Shown here: positions 1 through 7,277 of the stretch, piece after piece
Layout of the letters: the number at the start of each line of letters is the position of its first letter
How positions within the stretch are numbered: position 1 is the first letter of the stretch
DNA from: Pseudorhizobium banfieldiae
GTDB lineage: Bacteria; Pseudomonadota; Alphaproteobacteria; Rhizobiales; Rhizobiaceae
Reading direction: 5' to 3'
Length of the DNA stretch: 15,430 nucleotides
Assembly (NCBI RefSeq): GCF_000967425.1
Contig: NZ_FO082822.1
Coordinates: forward strand, 1-15,430
Program-made: the position numbers and the translations under genes
Notes under the pieces: generated by a model
What the model was told of the DNA's origin: nothing
Databases searched by the model: none
What the model saw: the letters and a program-made list of their open reading frames with translations, nothing else

Positions 1-241
1 CGCGTTTCAGCCATTCACGAAGGCGCCGGGAGAATTCCTCGTCCTTGTCATCTTCCAGCCGATGTAGAACGAGCGCGCCGAGCAGCACCTTGCGCCGTGT
101 GTCCCTGGCGCGTTCCTGTTTGCCCAACCGAGCTTTCAACGACCTTTTTTGTTCTTCGAGTTCGACAATACGTTGCTCGATTGATTTGCGCGCCATTCTT
201 CCCCTCGCGAGCATCTGGTGAATCAAATCCAGTTTACTCAT
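1..241 (-). CDS. traD: TraD-like small transfer protein, 5' part (gene continues at the right edge)
   Basis: This is the first 80 codons of a small, charged protein beginning MSKLDLIHQM, with a likely coiled coil (KSIEQRIVELEEQKRSLKAR) followed by DTRRKVLLGALVLHRL and ending at the edge with REWLKR. The pattern resembles the TraD/MobC-type accessory proteins encoded beside TraA relaxases, which help assemble the relaxosome; that role is known for the family, not shown here. The gene diverges from traA across the oriT. Joined to the minus-strand bases 15430-15330 it gives a 113-residue protein with no break. An internal ATG at 196 (MARKSIEQ) has a better ribosome site (GAGGGGAAG just upstream) than the ATG at 241, so the true product may be 98 residues. 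Confidence 0.75.
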   Translation of the reverse strand, partial: MSKLDLIHQMLARGRMARKSIEQRIVELEEQKRSLKARLGKQERARDTRRKVLLGALVLHRLEDDKDEEFSRRLREWLKR

Positions 242-330
242 TGTACCTATATATCCAACCCCAAAAGCTGAATTCTGCTCGACACTGGCTTGATACCGTT
301 GACGAAAGAGCGTAGCGATTTGAGTACACA

Positions 331-360
331 AGGGCGCACTTACGACTTGCGCGCAAGTCG
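331..360 (-). other. oriT: oriT: 18-bp palindrome plus R1162/RSF1010-type nick motif
   Basis: On the minus strand a perfect 18-bp palindrome (CGACTTGCG/CGCAAGTCG, 343-360) is followed at once by TAAGTGCGCCCT (342-331). Inverted repeat followed by TAAGTGCG^CCCT is the arrangement I recall for the R1162/RSF1010 oriT, where the MobA relaxase nicks between G and C. By analogy the nick falls between 335 and 334 on the minus strand. The 5' end would then lead toward traD, and traA would enter last. The site sits between divergent traD and traA, where this family usually has its oriT. The palindrome ends 4 bases before the traA ATG, so relaxase binding could also repress traA. Nicking is inferred. 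Confidence 0.8.
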
Positions 361-364
361 GAGC

Positions 365-3300
365 ATGGCGAAGCCAAAGCAGGGAGCCAGACCGCCGTTG
401 GCGATCTATCACGCCAGCATGAAGCCGGTACCACGCAGCAGCGGACGCAGCGCCGTTGCTGCTGCCGCTTATCGATCTGGCGATCGGTTGACCAATGAGC
501 GCGATGGCCGCACGCATGACTTCTTGCGCAAACAAGGTATCGCTCACGCGGAAATCGTTCTACCCGAGGGCGTTTCAGAGGATTGGGCTTTGGACCGGTC
601 AAAACTCTGGAATGCAGCGGAAGCAGCGGAATCGCGAAAAGACGCCCGTGTAGCACGGGAGTTCGAGATTGCGCTTCCGCACGAGCTGGATGCCGAACAG
701 CGTTTGGAGCTGGCGCGAGACTTTGCAGGCGAGTTAGCCAATCGCTATGGCGCGGCGGTCGATGTGGCCATTCACGAGCCGCATGGCGAAACCGACATTC
801 GCAATCATCATGCTCACCTTTTGATGACGACGCGCACGGTTGGTGCAGGCGGGCTGGGTGAGAAGACCCATATCGAGCGCAAGAACGAGTGGTTGCTGTC
901 GAACGGGTTGCCAACCTCGCATATGCAGCTTCGGGATATCCGGCAGACCTGGGAGCTTTGCGCCAACCGGCATCTTGAACGGGCCGGGCTTGATGTTCGT
1001 ATCGATCATCGCTCCCATTCTGAGCGCGGGTTAGAGATCGCGCCCACCGAACATATGGGGGTCCACGCCACGCAGGTGCAGCGGCGCGGCGGCGATGTTT
1101 CAAGAGGGCGGCTCGACAAGGAATCGGCCGAGCGCAATGCCGAGCTGATCCGTGAAAGGCCAGAACAGGTCCTGGCGGTCATCTCGCGGGAAAAGAGCGT
1201 GTTCGACCGGCACGACATTGCGCGGGCGCTGCATCGCTATCTCGATGGCGACGCGCAGACGTTCCAGAATGCGTTCTCATCGGTCATGGCGTCCAAGGCC
1301 CTGGTCGAGCTTGAGCCGGCAGGCGAGGGGACGCTTGCCCGTTATTCGACCCGCGAAATGGTCGAGGTCGAGGGCCGCATGGCCGAGGCCGCGGTGCAGA
1401 TGGCCGACGAGAAATCGTATCGCGTCGAACCGCGGCATGTCGAGCGGGCGATGGCCGGGCAGGATGCGGCGATCCGATCGAGCGTTGCGAACGTCACGGC
1501 CGAGAAGGTCGAGGTCGGGGAACTGGATCGTGCCGAGGCCGATCGGATGATTGGCGCGGCGCGTCTGTCCGACGAGCAGCGGGCGGCGATCGCACATGTC
1601 ACCGGAGCGGAGCGGATAGCGGCGGTTGTCGGGTTCGCCGGCGCTGGTAAATCCACAATGCTCGCCGCCGCGCGCGAAGCCTGGGAGCGCCAAGGCTATC
1701 GCGTTCATGGTGCGGCGCTCGCCGGCAAGGCGACCGAGGGGCTTGAGGAATCGTCCGGCATCCAGAGCCGCACCCTCGCCTCATGGGAATATAGCTGGCG
1801 GGCCGATCGTGGGAAGCTTGGTCGCGGCGACGTTCTGGTCATCGACGAGGCGGGTATGATCGACAGCCGCCAGCTCGCCCGGTTCATTCTCGAAGCGCAG
1901 CGAACCGGGGCGAAAATCGTTCTGGTGGGCGATCATGAGCAGTTGCAGGCGATCGGGGCCGGAGCCGCGTTCCGGGCGGTCATCGAGCAGATCGGCGCAG
2001 CCGAGCTGACCGACATTCGCCGCCAGCGCGAAGATTGGCAGCGCGCCGCGTCGGTCGCGCTCGCCACCAACCGAACGGCCGAGGGGTTTGCCGCCTATGC
2101 CGAGCGCGGCCACGTCAGAATACTCGAGACGAAAGACGAGGCTCGAGCCTTCATCGTTGGCGATTATATGGCTGATCGCGCGGCGCATCCGGACGGCACC
2201 CGCGTTGCCCTTGCGCATCGACGGGCAGACGTTCGCGCCCTCAATGGCGACATCCGCTCGCTCTTGCAGGGCACGGGCGAGCTGGCACGCGGAGAGGATG
2301 CCGGCGAAGTCACCTTTCAGACCAATGACGGTAAACGGGCCTTCGCGCCGGGCGACCGGATTGTGTTTCTGGAGAATGATCGCGACCTGGGCGTGAAAAA
2401 CGGCATGTTGGGCACCGTGGAGCGCGTCGAGGCTGATAAACCGGATGCCAGCCCCAGGCTCGTTGCGGTCCTTGATGGGAAGGAACGCGCTGTGAGCGTT
2501 CCCGTGGACCGCTACAGGGCCTTCGATCATGGCTATGCGACCACGATTCACAAATCGCAGGGCGCGACGGTCGATCGGGCCTTTGTCATGGCGTCCAGTA
2601 CTATGGACCGGCACATGACCTATGTGGCGATGACGCGCCACCGGGAGGGCGTCCAGCTCTATGGCTCGCAGGACGAGTTTGCGGCGCGGCCAGGTGCTGG
2701 CTCCATGGCGAATGCCGGCGCCAGGGCCGGGATGCTCATTGCCCATGGCAAGGCCCCGTATGAGAACCAGCCGGGCAACCGCGAGAGCTATTTCGTGGCC
2801 GTGCAGACCGCATCGGGGCAGAAAAACACGGTTTGGGGCGCCGATCTTGAGCGCGCCATGCGTGAGGCTGCGCCGGCGATCGGCACGCAGATCGGGTTTG
2901 AGCACAAGGGGGCAGAAACCGTTCGCCTTCCCGATGGCCGCACGGCCGAACGCAATAGCTGGTCGGTGCTCAACGTGCAGGACCTGGCGCTCAAGCAGAT
3001 GGAATCCCGCCTGTCGCGGTCGGGCGCGAAAGAAACCACGCTCGATTATGCAGCGGCCTTTGCCGAGCGACGCGGGCTGGCCGAGCGCATGGGCGTCCGT
3101 AGCGAAATCGAGATTCCGCGCAACGTTCAGGCACGCACCGAGGATCCTGGGCGGAAAGAACCCGCCCAGGATCTCGGCGCGCATACGCTCACGCCCGGCA
3201 ACGGCGGTGCGAGGGGCGAACTCCGGCAGGGAGAGAACGCCGGCGAGCAGGAACGCGGCCAGCCTGCGCCGCTTGTCCCGGCGATCACCGATCATGCGCG

Positions 3301-4054
3301 CAGCATTGAGGACGTGGCGCGCGAGAAGGCCACGCCGGCGTTCGAGCATCATTGGCAATCGATCGAGCGGCTGGCGAAGGAGGTTTATACCGACCCGGGC
3401 GCTGTCACCGACCGGATGCGCAGCGCGATCACGCACGAGGGCAGGGATGAGACGAGCTTAAGCAAGACCCTCGCACGTCAGCCTGAACAGTTTGGGGAGC
3501 TGCGCGGCAAGTCCGGCCTGTTCGGGGCCAATGCCGAGCGCAAGAATGCCCTCAAGCGGGCCGAGGCGATGAGTTCGCATTTGGATGGGGCGGGAAAGAC
3601 CTGGACGCGGCGCTTTGCCGAGGAAAAAGAAGCCGAACAATGGCGGCGTGATAGAAACGATCGCGTCCAGATTCCCGGCCTGACACCCCGCAGCGAAACC
3701 CTGCTCAAGCAGCTCGACCAGATCAAGGATGCGAAGGCACGGACGAGCTTTGTCGATCAGCTCGAAAAGGCTGCCGATGGCAAGCAGGCGATCGATGAAG
3801 CCAAATGCATTGCCAAGGCCATGCAGAGCCGGTTCGGCTCAAGCGATCACCGCGATATCGACAAGGGGCTCGACCGCACACGCTCGCAGCTCCCCGAGAT
3901 CGCCAAGGACGTCGACCGGATCAAGGAGGTGGCCCGGATCACGAACAGGGCGCGCGAAACGGTTATCCGGCGCGATTATGCGCTTGAGCGGGCGCAGCAA
4001 CAGAAGCTCGACATGCAGCGCGGCCGGACGCGTGATCGTGGGTTGGAACGCTAG
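365..4054 (+). CDS. traA: TraA: MobA/MobL-type relaxase fused to a superfamily I helicase
   Basis: This 1229-residue protein nicks oriT and unwinds the strand for transfer. Residues 12-240 form the relaxase domain: IYHASMKPVPRSSGRSA leads to a candidate catalytic Tyr36 (AAAYRSG), and the metal-binding histidine motif NHHAHLL holds His148, His149 and His151. The helicase follows, with Walker A GFAGAGKST (Lys429), Walker B VLVIDEAG (Asp494-Glu495), and late motifs TIHKSQGATVDRAFV and TYVAMTRHREGVQLY. A charged C-terminal region of about 350 residues completes the usual length of Ti-type TraA. I chose the ATG at 365 because GGAG lies just upstream and family members start close to the IYH motif; the frame is open from an ATG at 290, but that would overlap the oriT. 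The gene is intact, unlike its transfer neighbours. It carries a 12-bp hairpin at 3143-3173. Confidence 0.95.
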   Translation: MAKPKQGARPPLAIYHASMKPVPRSSGRSAVAAAAYRSGDRLTNERDGRTHDFLRKQGIAHAEIVLPEGVSEDWALDRSKLWNAAEAAESRKDARVAREFEIALPHELDAEQRLELARDFAGELANRYGAAVDVAIHEPHGETDIRNHHAHLLMTTRTVGAGGLGEKTHIERKNEWLLSNGLPTSHMQLRDIRQTWELCANRHLERAGLDVRIDHRSHSERGLEIAPTEHMGVHATQVQRRGGDVSRGRLDKESAERNAELIRERPEQVLAVISREKSVFDRHDIARALHRYLDGDAQTFQNAFSSVMASKALVELEPAGEGTLARYSTREMVEVEGRMAEAAVQMADEKSYRVEPRHVERAMAGQDAAIRSSVANVTAEKVEVGELDRAEADRMIGAARLSDEQRAAIAHVTGAERIAAVVGFAGAGKSTMLAAAREAWERQGYRVHGAALAGKATEGLEESSGIQSRTLASWEYSWRADRGKLGRGDVLVIDEAGMIDSRQLARFILEAQRTGAKIVLVGDHEQLQAIGAGAAFRAVIEQIGAAELTDIRRQREDWQRAASVALATNRTAEGFAAYAERGHVRILETKDEARAFIVGDYMADRAAHPDGTRVALAHRRADVRALNGDIRSLLQGTGELARGEDAGEVTFQTNDGKRAFAPGDRIVFLENDRDLGVKNGMLGTVERVEADKPDASPRLVAVLDGKERAVSVPVDRYRAFDHGYATTIHKSQGATVDRAFVMASSTMDRHMTYVAMTRHREGVQLYGSQDEFAARPGAGSMANAGARAGMLIAHGKAPYENQPGNRESYFVAVQTASGQKNTVWGADLERAMREAAPAIGTQIGFEHKGAETVRLPDGRTAERNSWSVLNVQDLALKQMESRLSRSGAKETTLDYAAAFAERRGLAERMGVRSEIEIPRNVQARTEDPGRKEPAQDLGAHTLTPGNGGARGELRQGENAGEQERGQPAPLVPAITDHARSIEDVAREKATPAFEHHWQSIERLAKEVYTDPGAVTDRMRSAITHEGRDETSLSKTLARQPEQFGELRGKSGLFGANAERKNALKRAEAMSSHLDGAGKTWTRRFAEEKEAEQWRRDRNDRVQIPGLTPRSETLLKQLDQIKDAKARTSFVDQLEKAADGKQAIDEAKCIAKAMQSRFGSSDHRDIDKGLDRTRSQLPEIAKDVDRIKEVARITNRARETVIRRDYALERAQQQKLDMQRGRTRDRGLER
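3143..3173. repeat. Perfect 12-bp hairpin inside traA
   Basis: GATCCTGGGCGG (3143-3154) and its exact reverse complement (3162-3173) flank a 7-base loop. It codes for the linker EDPGRKEPAQDLG between the helicase and C-terminal region of TraA and stays in frame. Function is unknown; there is no T run after it. Confidence 0.8.
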
Positions 4055-4118
4055 GGTGGACGGAGAGCGGCTTTCTTGCCACTATCCGTCTTCCGCTGAA
4101 ATTCCATGAGGCAGAAGA

Positions 4119-4226
4119 TTGTCGCGCCCTGGTTTGCTGCATGATCGGGCTTGCCCGCAATGCGGCGAGACGCGCCGTATCCATGTGGCGCATAGCATTA
4201 GCGAACTGTCCGCCGAGGAAGCCTAA
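4119..4226 (+). CDS. Possible 35-residue protein with a CPQCG knuckle
   Basis: A short frame opens at a TTG (4119) with GAGG about 8 bases upstream and codes for 35 residues: MSRPGLLHDR, then ACPQCGETRR and IHVAHSISELSAEEA before TAA. The CPQC pair looks like half a zinc ribbon, and composition is protein-like. It starts 64 bases after the traA stop on the same strand, so it could be co-transcribed with traA. It may be a genuine small protein or the tail of a lost gene. I do not recognise a family, and no full zinc site is present since only two cysteines are seen. Confidence 0.3.
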   Translation: MSRPGLLHDRACPQCGETRRIHVAHSISELSAEEA

Positions 4227-4296
4227 TTGCTAGCGCTCACTGAGCTTGAGGTTCAGCCCGGCCGGGCGCGACCGCGGTTTGAAGCGGTGAATCGGG

Positions 4297-4480
4297 TCAG
4301 CGCGGTTTGCCGAGGTCAATCGCCTCGATATCGGTTTGGGAGAAGTCGCCGCTCGGCTCTCCCCACATCTCGTCCAGGAGCTTGCTTGTGGTCCACCGGC
4401 GCAACGGGCCCGCGTTGCGGGTCATTTCGAGAGTCTTTGCCAGCCGTTTCTTTATCGGCGTTCTAGATGTTCTTTCGGTT
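4297..4480 (-). pseudogene. Unidentified coding remnant downstream of the broken arsC
   Basis: After the arsC2 frame ends, another minus-strand frame stays open and reads like a protein C-terminus: TPIKKRLAKTLEMTRN, then LRRWTTSKLLDEMWGE and DFSQTDIEAIDLGKPR before a stop. It has no start of its own except codons overlapping arsC2 in a different frame, so it is most likely the 3' end of another gene joined to arsC2 by a deletion. I do not recognise the family; it does not match the C-termini of ArsC or ArsH that I know. The rest of 4055-4480 shows no other supported gene. Confidence 0.35.
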
Positions 4481-4714
4481 TCATTGTCGGATTGTCCAAG
4501 TGCCCAACCCCGATTCGGAAAAGGGCGTCCCCTTTTCCCGTAGAAGATCACGGCGCGCGATGTTCATGCGACCAATGAGATCCACGAGCAGCGCCCGTGT
4601 GGGCGGGCAGTTGAGATATTCGATGATTTGAGGCTCGATGTCAGCGTTGCGGATCAGGCCCAGCGTGTTGCGCGAGGTCCCGCATTCCGGGTTGTGGTAG
4701 ATGATAATGCCCAT
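4481..4714 (-). pseudogene. arsC: Truncated glutaredoxin-type arsenate reductase ArsC
   Basis: The 77-residue frame begins MGIIIYHNPECGTSRNTLGL, the hallmark start of R773-type ArsC, with catalytic Cys11 in HNPECGTSRNT and the conserved Arg of DLLREKGTPF. Full-length proteins are about 140 residues and need two further arginines in the second half. Here similarity stops after SESGL and seven unrelated residues (GTWTIRQ) precede a stop, so the C-terminal half is missing and activity is unlikely. A GAGG ribosome site precedes the ATG, whose A lies 7 bases past the stop of the preceding arsC remnant. It is the last recognisable gene of the ars operon. The break looks like a deletion joining it to an unrelated sequence. 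Confidence 0.8.
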
Positions 4715-4721
4715 GCCACCC

Positions 4722-4917
4722 TCACGCCGCGCTGTTCCGGGGTTTGCTCGCCCCTTTGGCTTGTCCGATTTCGCTCAGCCGCACCTTGAGGGACGATCTA
4801 TCGAGAGAAGCGACAGGCAGGGCAGTGAATGCCGAAATCCGGTTCATGAGGTAGCGCAGGGCAGTCACGAAGGCTGCCCGTGCAGAGAAACAGGACGTTA
4901 TAAACCGGTTCAGACAT
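4722..4917 (-). pseudogene. arsC: Low-molecular-weight-phosphatase-type ArsC with internal deletion
   Basis: The ATG at 4917 overlaps the end of arsR and starts MSEPVYNVLFLCTG, the N-terminus of thioredoxin-dependent LMW-phosphatase-type arsenate reductases, whose P-loop reads CTGNSARS. The sequence is broken directly after CTG-G. In another frame it resumes as YLMNRISAFTALPVASLDR and SSLKVRLSEIG, which matches the typical C-terminus of the same family. Roughly 80 central codons, including the rest of the P-loop, are gone, with a frame change at about 4875. This is an internal deletion inside one gene rather than two partial genes. The product cannot be active. An arsR-arsC(LMW)-arsC(Grx) order is plausible for the ancestral operon. 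Confidence 0.7.
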
Positions 4918-5266
4918 GAGCATCACTCTCGACGGAGGCGCAGCACGACAGGGCCGCGAAGGCTGGCTGGCACACTTCGGGATGATCTTGGCAGCAATCC
5001 CGCATCAGAAATTCGACTAGGCCGGAGAGCGCCGGATAGATGGCGCTGTAGATGATCGAGCGTCCCTCGCGGCGAGACTCTACTAGGCCGGCGTTTTCGA
5101 GGTGGCTAAGATGAAACGACAGTCGGGAGGATGATGCCCCCATTGCTTCACCGATCGCACCGGCAGGGAGCCCTTCCGGTCCAGCCGTCACCAACAGCCG
5201 AACGATCCTCAGCCGCGTTTCCTGGGAAAGTGCGGCAAATGCGCCAATGGCTTGTTTTCCATCCAT
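4910..5266 (-). CDS. arsR: ArsR-family arsenic-responsive repressor
   Basis: This 118-residue winged-helix protein represses its own ars operon and leaves DNA on binding As(III) or Sb(III) (family knowledge). The start ALSQETRLRIVRLLV and the recognition region SSRLSFHLSHLENAGLV with wing EGRSIIYS are classic ArsR. The thiol site is C-terminal: RDCCQDHPEVC, plus a later SCC pair. This resembles the Acidithiobacillus-type ArsR, whose cysteines lie near the C-terminus, rather than the R773 type with CVC in the recognition helix. I favour the ATG at 5266 (MDGKQAIG); an ATG at 5278 in the same frame adds MRCC. A dyad at 5283-5295 is a candidate operator. The arsenate reductases it would control are broken. 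Confidence 0.9.
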   Translation of the reverse strand: MDGKQAIGAFAALSQETRLRIVRLLVTAGPEGLPAGAIGEAMGASSSRLSFHLSHLENAGLVESRREGRSIIYSAIYPALSGLVEFLMRDCCQDHPEVCQPAFAALSCCASVESDAHV

Positions 5267-5282
5267 GCAACATCTCAATTAC

Positions 5283-5295
5283 TCAAGAATATTGA
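5283..5295 (-). promoter_or_regulatory. Candidate ArsR operator
   Basis: An AT-rich imperfect dyad, TCAAGAATATTGA (4-bp perfect arms TCAA/TTGA), lies 5 to 17 bases upstream of the earliest possible arsR start, in an AT-rich patch between the MFS stop and arsR. Position and composition fit autoregulation, but the sequence alone does not prove it. Confidence 0.4.
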
Positions 5296-5343
5296 AATGA
5301 ATATGCTATATGATGATGTTTTTGCCAGTCCCCTGTGTCGCCC

Positions 5344-6630
5344 TTAGGGTTCTGGTGGCGTAAGCACCGATTCCGGCTCTGGCCGCGCCTGGACCGTGGG
5401 TGCCGCCAACAGTCGCTCGTAAGCTAACCAAGCGAGGTATCCGCTTAAGGCCAGGCACGTCAGCCCAATCGCCATCTTCATACCGGAAGCGCCGAGAAGC
5501 GGGGCAAGAACGGCCGATGTAAAGGTCATGACCATCGTTTGAAGAAAGCCTTGCGTCGAGGCCGCCGTCCCGCGCAGCCTTGGGAACAGGTCCAGCGTCA
5601 GCAGCGTGATGCTCGGCATCGCGAGCGACATGCCGGTGGTGTAGAGCGCGACCGGCAGCACCGCCCAGGGTACTTCGGGTGGCAAGAAGCGGTTGTAGGC
5701 GAGGTTCAGCACGACGGCGGCGAACATGACGCCGTAGCCCCATCGTACCGTGGTGGGGCGCTGCAGCCGCTTTGCGACCCTGCTCGACAGGTACGAGCCG
5801 AAGATCACGCCTGACATCGCTGGGATGAATAGCCAGCCGAACTGGTTCTGTTCGAGCCCGAGATGCTCGATGATGAACCAAGGTGCGGAGGACACGTAGA
5901 GGAAGAAGCCGGCGAAGTTGCCGCTGAGCGCGAGCGACAGCAGCCAGAACGGCTTCGAGCCGAGCACCGTCCGATAAGTGCGGGCGAGTTCTGCTGGCTC
6001 CACCGAAGTCCGCTGCTCAGGAGGCAGCGTCTCGGGTAGGTAAAACCAGGTGGCGACGAGCTGCAGGAGCGCGAAGAGAGCGAGGAAGCCGAACACCGAT
6101 GGCCACGGGAACCACTCCGCCAGCCAGCCGCCGAACACGGGGGCAATCGCAGGCGCGAGGCCAAAAATCATCGTGACCTGCGACAGAAGCCTTTGCGCCT
6201 CTGCGCCTTCCAGCCGGTCGCGTATCACCGCACGTCCAACGATGCTTCCCGCTCCCACCGACAAACCTTGGAGCGTGCGAGCCAGCATTAAGAGCACGAG
6301 CGATGTCGTGAGCGCTCCACCGATCGAGGCAGCTGCATACACTGACAATCCGGTGAGCACGACGGCGCGGCGGCCAAAGGCGTCTGCCAGTGGTCCGTGC
6401 AGCAGCATCATAAAACCGAATGCGAAAGTGTAGACACTCAGCGTCTGTTGGATCTCGGCCTGCGTTGCCCCCATGGCGGCCATCAGCGCCGGGAAGAAGG
6501 GCATGTAGGTCGAGATGGAGAACGGACCTAACATCGTGTAGCTGCCGAGGAGTAGGGTGAGGCGTCGAGTGCCGGGCTGGCGCCTGACGGCCCCGCTTTC
6601 TTCATCTCTCGCGGGAGGCGGCGTGGTCAT
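5344..6630 (-). CDS. MFS transporter, Bcr/CflA-like multidrug efflux family
   Basis: This 428-residue inner-membrane protein has about 12 hydrophobic segments. The region STYMPFFPALMAAMGAT in the first segment, motif A GPLADAFGRRAVVLTG in the first cytoplasmic loop, and LQGLSVGAGSIVGRAVIRD in segments 4-5 are typical of the Bcr/CflA subfamily, which exports drugs by proton antiport. The second half (NFAGFFLYVSSAPWFIIEHLGL) fits the same family. The ATG at 6630 follows a GAGAGAG ribosome site; an upstream in-frame ATG at 6681 lacks one. The gene lies 93 bases after the small unknown gene and in line with the mer-type promoter at 7114-7145, so mercury-responsive expression is possible. Its substrate cannot be read from the sequence. 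Confidence 0.88.
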   Translation of the reverse strand: MTTPPPARDEESGAVRRQPGTRRLTLLLGSYTMLGPFSISTYMPFFPALMAAMGATQAEIQQTLSVYTFAFGFMMLLHGPLADAFGRRAVVLTGLSVYAAASIGGALTTSLVLLMLARTLQGLSVGAGSIVGRAVIRDRLEGAEAQRLLSQVTMIFGLAPAIAPVFGGWLAEWFPWPSVFGFLALFALLQLVATWFYLPETLPPEQRTSVEPAELARTYRTVLGSKPFWLLSLALSGNFAGFFLYVSSAPWFIIEHLGLEQNQFGWLFIPAMSGVIFGSYLSSRVAKRLQRPTTVRWGYGVMFAAVVLNLAYNRFLPPEVPWAVLPVALYTTGMSLAMPSITLLTLDLFPRLRGTAASTQGFLQTMVMTFTSAVLAPLLGASGMKMAIGLTCLALSGYLAWLAYERLLAAPTVQARPEPESVLTPPEP

Positions 6631-6723
6631 CAATGCTCTCTCTAAGTGTTGCAGAAGCGCTATGACCTGCGCAGTGAACAACAGGTCCGAACATTCTTGG
6701 AAGATGATCGCAGGGCCGTGTTG

Positions 6724-6954
6724 TTATCTGAGGCGCCGTGACACTACGCCGCCGTTGATGGTCCTGTCCGCAATAGCTCTATAGGCGTTCGCAACCGACG
6801 AGCCGGGCGCGAGATTAGGCTGGAGCGTTTCGAGCGCCCGCAGAAGGTGCTCCGCTACGTCCGACTGCTCGTCTGACAGCGCCCGCCTAAATGCTTTCAG
6901 GATTAGCTCCTCGAGAGGAGATATCTGGTCCTCAGGAACGGCGGAATGGGTCAT
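6724..6954 (-). CDS. Small unknown protein (76 residues) first behind the mer promoter
   Basis: The product is a 76-residue acidic, helical protein (MTHSAVPEDQ, then ISPLEELILKAFRRALSDEQ and SDVAEHLLRALETLQP). A good ribosome site (GAGGACCACATG) supports it as real. It has no membrane segment, signal peptide or cysteine, so it is not MerT, MerP or MerF. It resembles small conserved hypotheticals that I have seen in alphaproteobacteria, without a known function. It is the first substantial gene downstream of the mer operator-promoter and precedes the MFS gene on the same strand by 93 bases, so the two may form one transcript. The function is unknown. Confidence 0.65.
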   Translation of the reverse strand: MTHSAVPEDQISPLEELILKAFRRALSDEQSDVAEHLLRALETLQPNLAPGSSVANAYRAIADRTINGGVVSRRLR

Positions 6955-7277
6955 GTGGTCCTCATGCTAGAGCTCCATCACACACGGCGGTCATGCTCAT
7001 CGTCTTTATGTCCAAGTTGAAAGCGTGTGCGGTTGACCAGAGCGTGTGACACTGGTTGATCTCGACGCATCCTCGTAGCTTCTCTCCCGAAGCGATGAGG
7101 CGTCTTCCGAGTCATTATACGCTCCGTACTGCGGTACGGAGTCAATCCTTTTTCACCCAGTGCTGCCGGGCCGGGCCGCGAACCGCAGCCATTAGCAACA
7201 GGACAAGTCGGAAGCCTTAGTGAGACCTGCGGCCAGCGTGTTTGCGGAGCGGCACAAAGATCAGGGGCGCGGCCAGG
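6955..7277. other. Intergenic region between merR and the 76-residue gene
   Basis: This 323-base stretch contains the mer-type promoter (7114-7145) and a leader of about 150 bases. In the leader an ATG at 7070 opens a 30-codon frame ending at 6978 (MRRDQPVSHA…HDRRV). It has no clear family and its ribosome site is poorly placed, so I do not call it as a gene. No remnant of merT, merP or merA was recognised. Bases 7146-7277, between the merR stop and the promoter, show nothing I can name. Confidence 0.5.
7114..7145 (-). promoter_or_regulatory. mer operator-promoter (MerR-type, 20-bp spacer)
   Basis: Read on the minus strand: -35 TTGACT (7145-7140), a 20-base spacer, then a perfect -10 TATAAT (7119-7114). 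The spacer and the edge of the -35 carry a perfect dyad, CTCCGTAC (7122-7129) and GTACGGAG (7134-7141). The Tn21/Tn501 mer promoter has the same TTGACTCCGTAC…GTACGGA layout with an overlong 19-bp spacer, which MerR untwists when it binds Hg(II). The promoter points away from merR, toward the 76-residue gene and the MFS transporter. No mer structural gene follows. Confidence 0.9.

Noticed and set aside
234..1103. 289-codon minus-strand frame over oriT and the traA start
   Set aside because: Composition is Arg/Ala/Ser-rich without domain features, and it conflicts with both traA and the oriT. It is an antisense shadow.
1781..3436. Long open frame (551 codons) on the minus strand opposite traA
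   Set aside because: It lies entirely within traA, which has clear relaxase and helicase motifs. Its translation shows no recognisable domain and is what GC-rich antisense frames usually give.
6978..7070. 30-codon minus-strand frame in the mer leader
   Set aside because: The GAGG lies directly against the ATG, no family was recognised, and the sequence gives no coding signal. I left it as a note in the intergenic entry.
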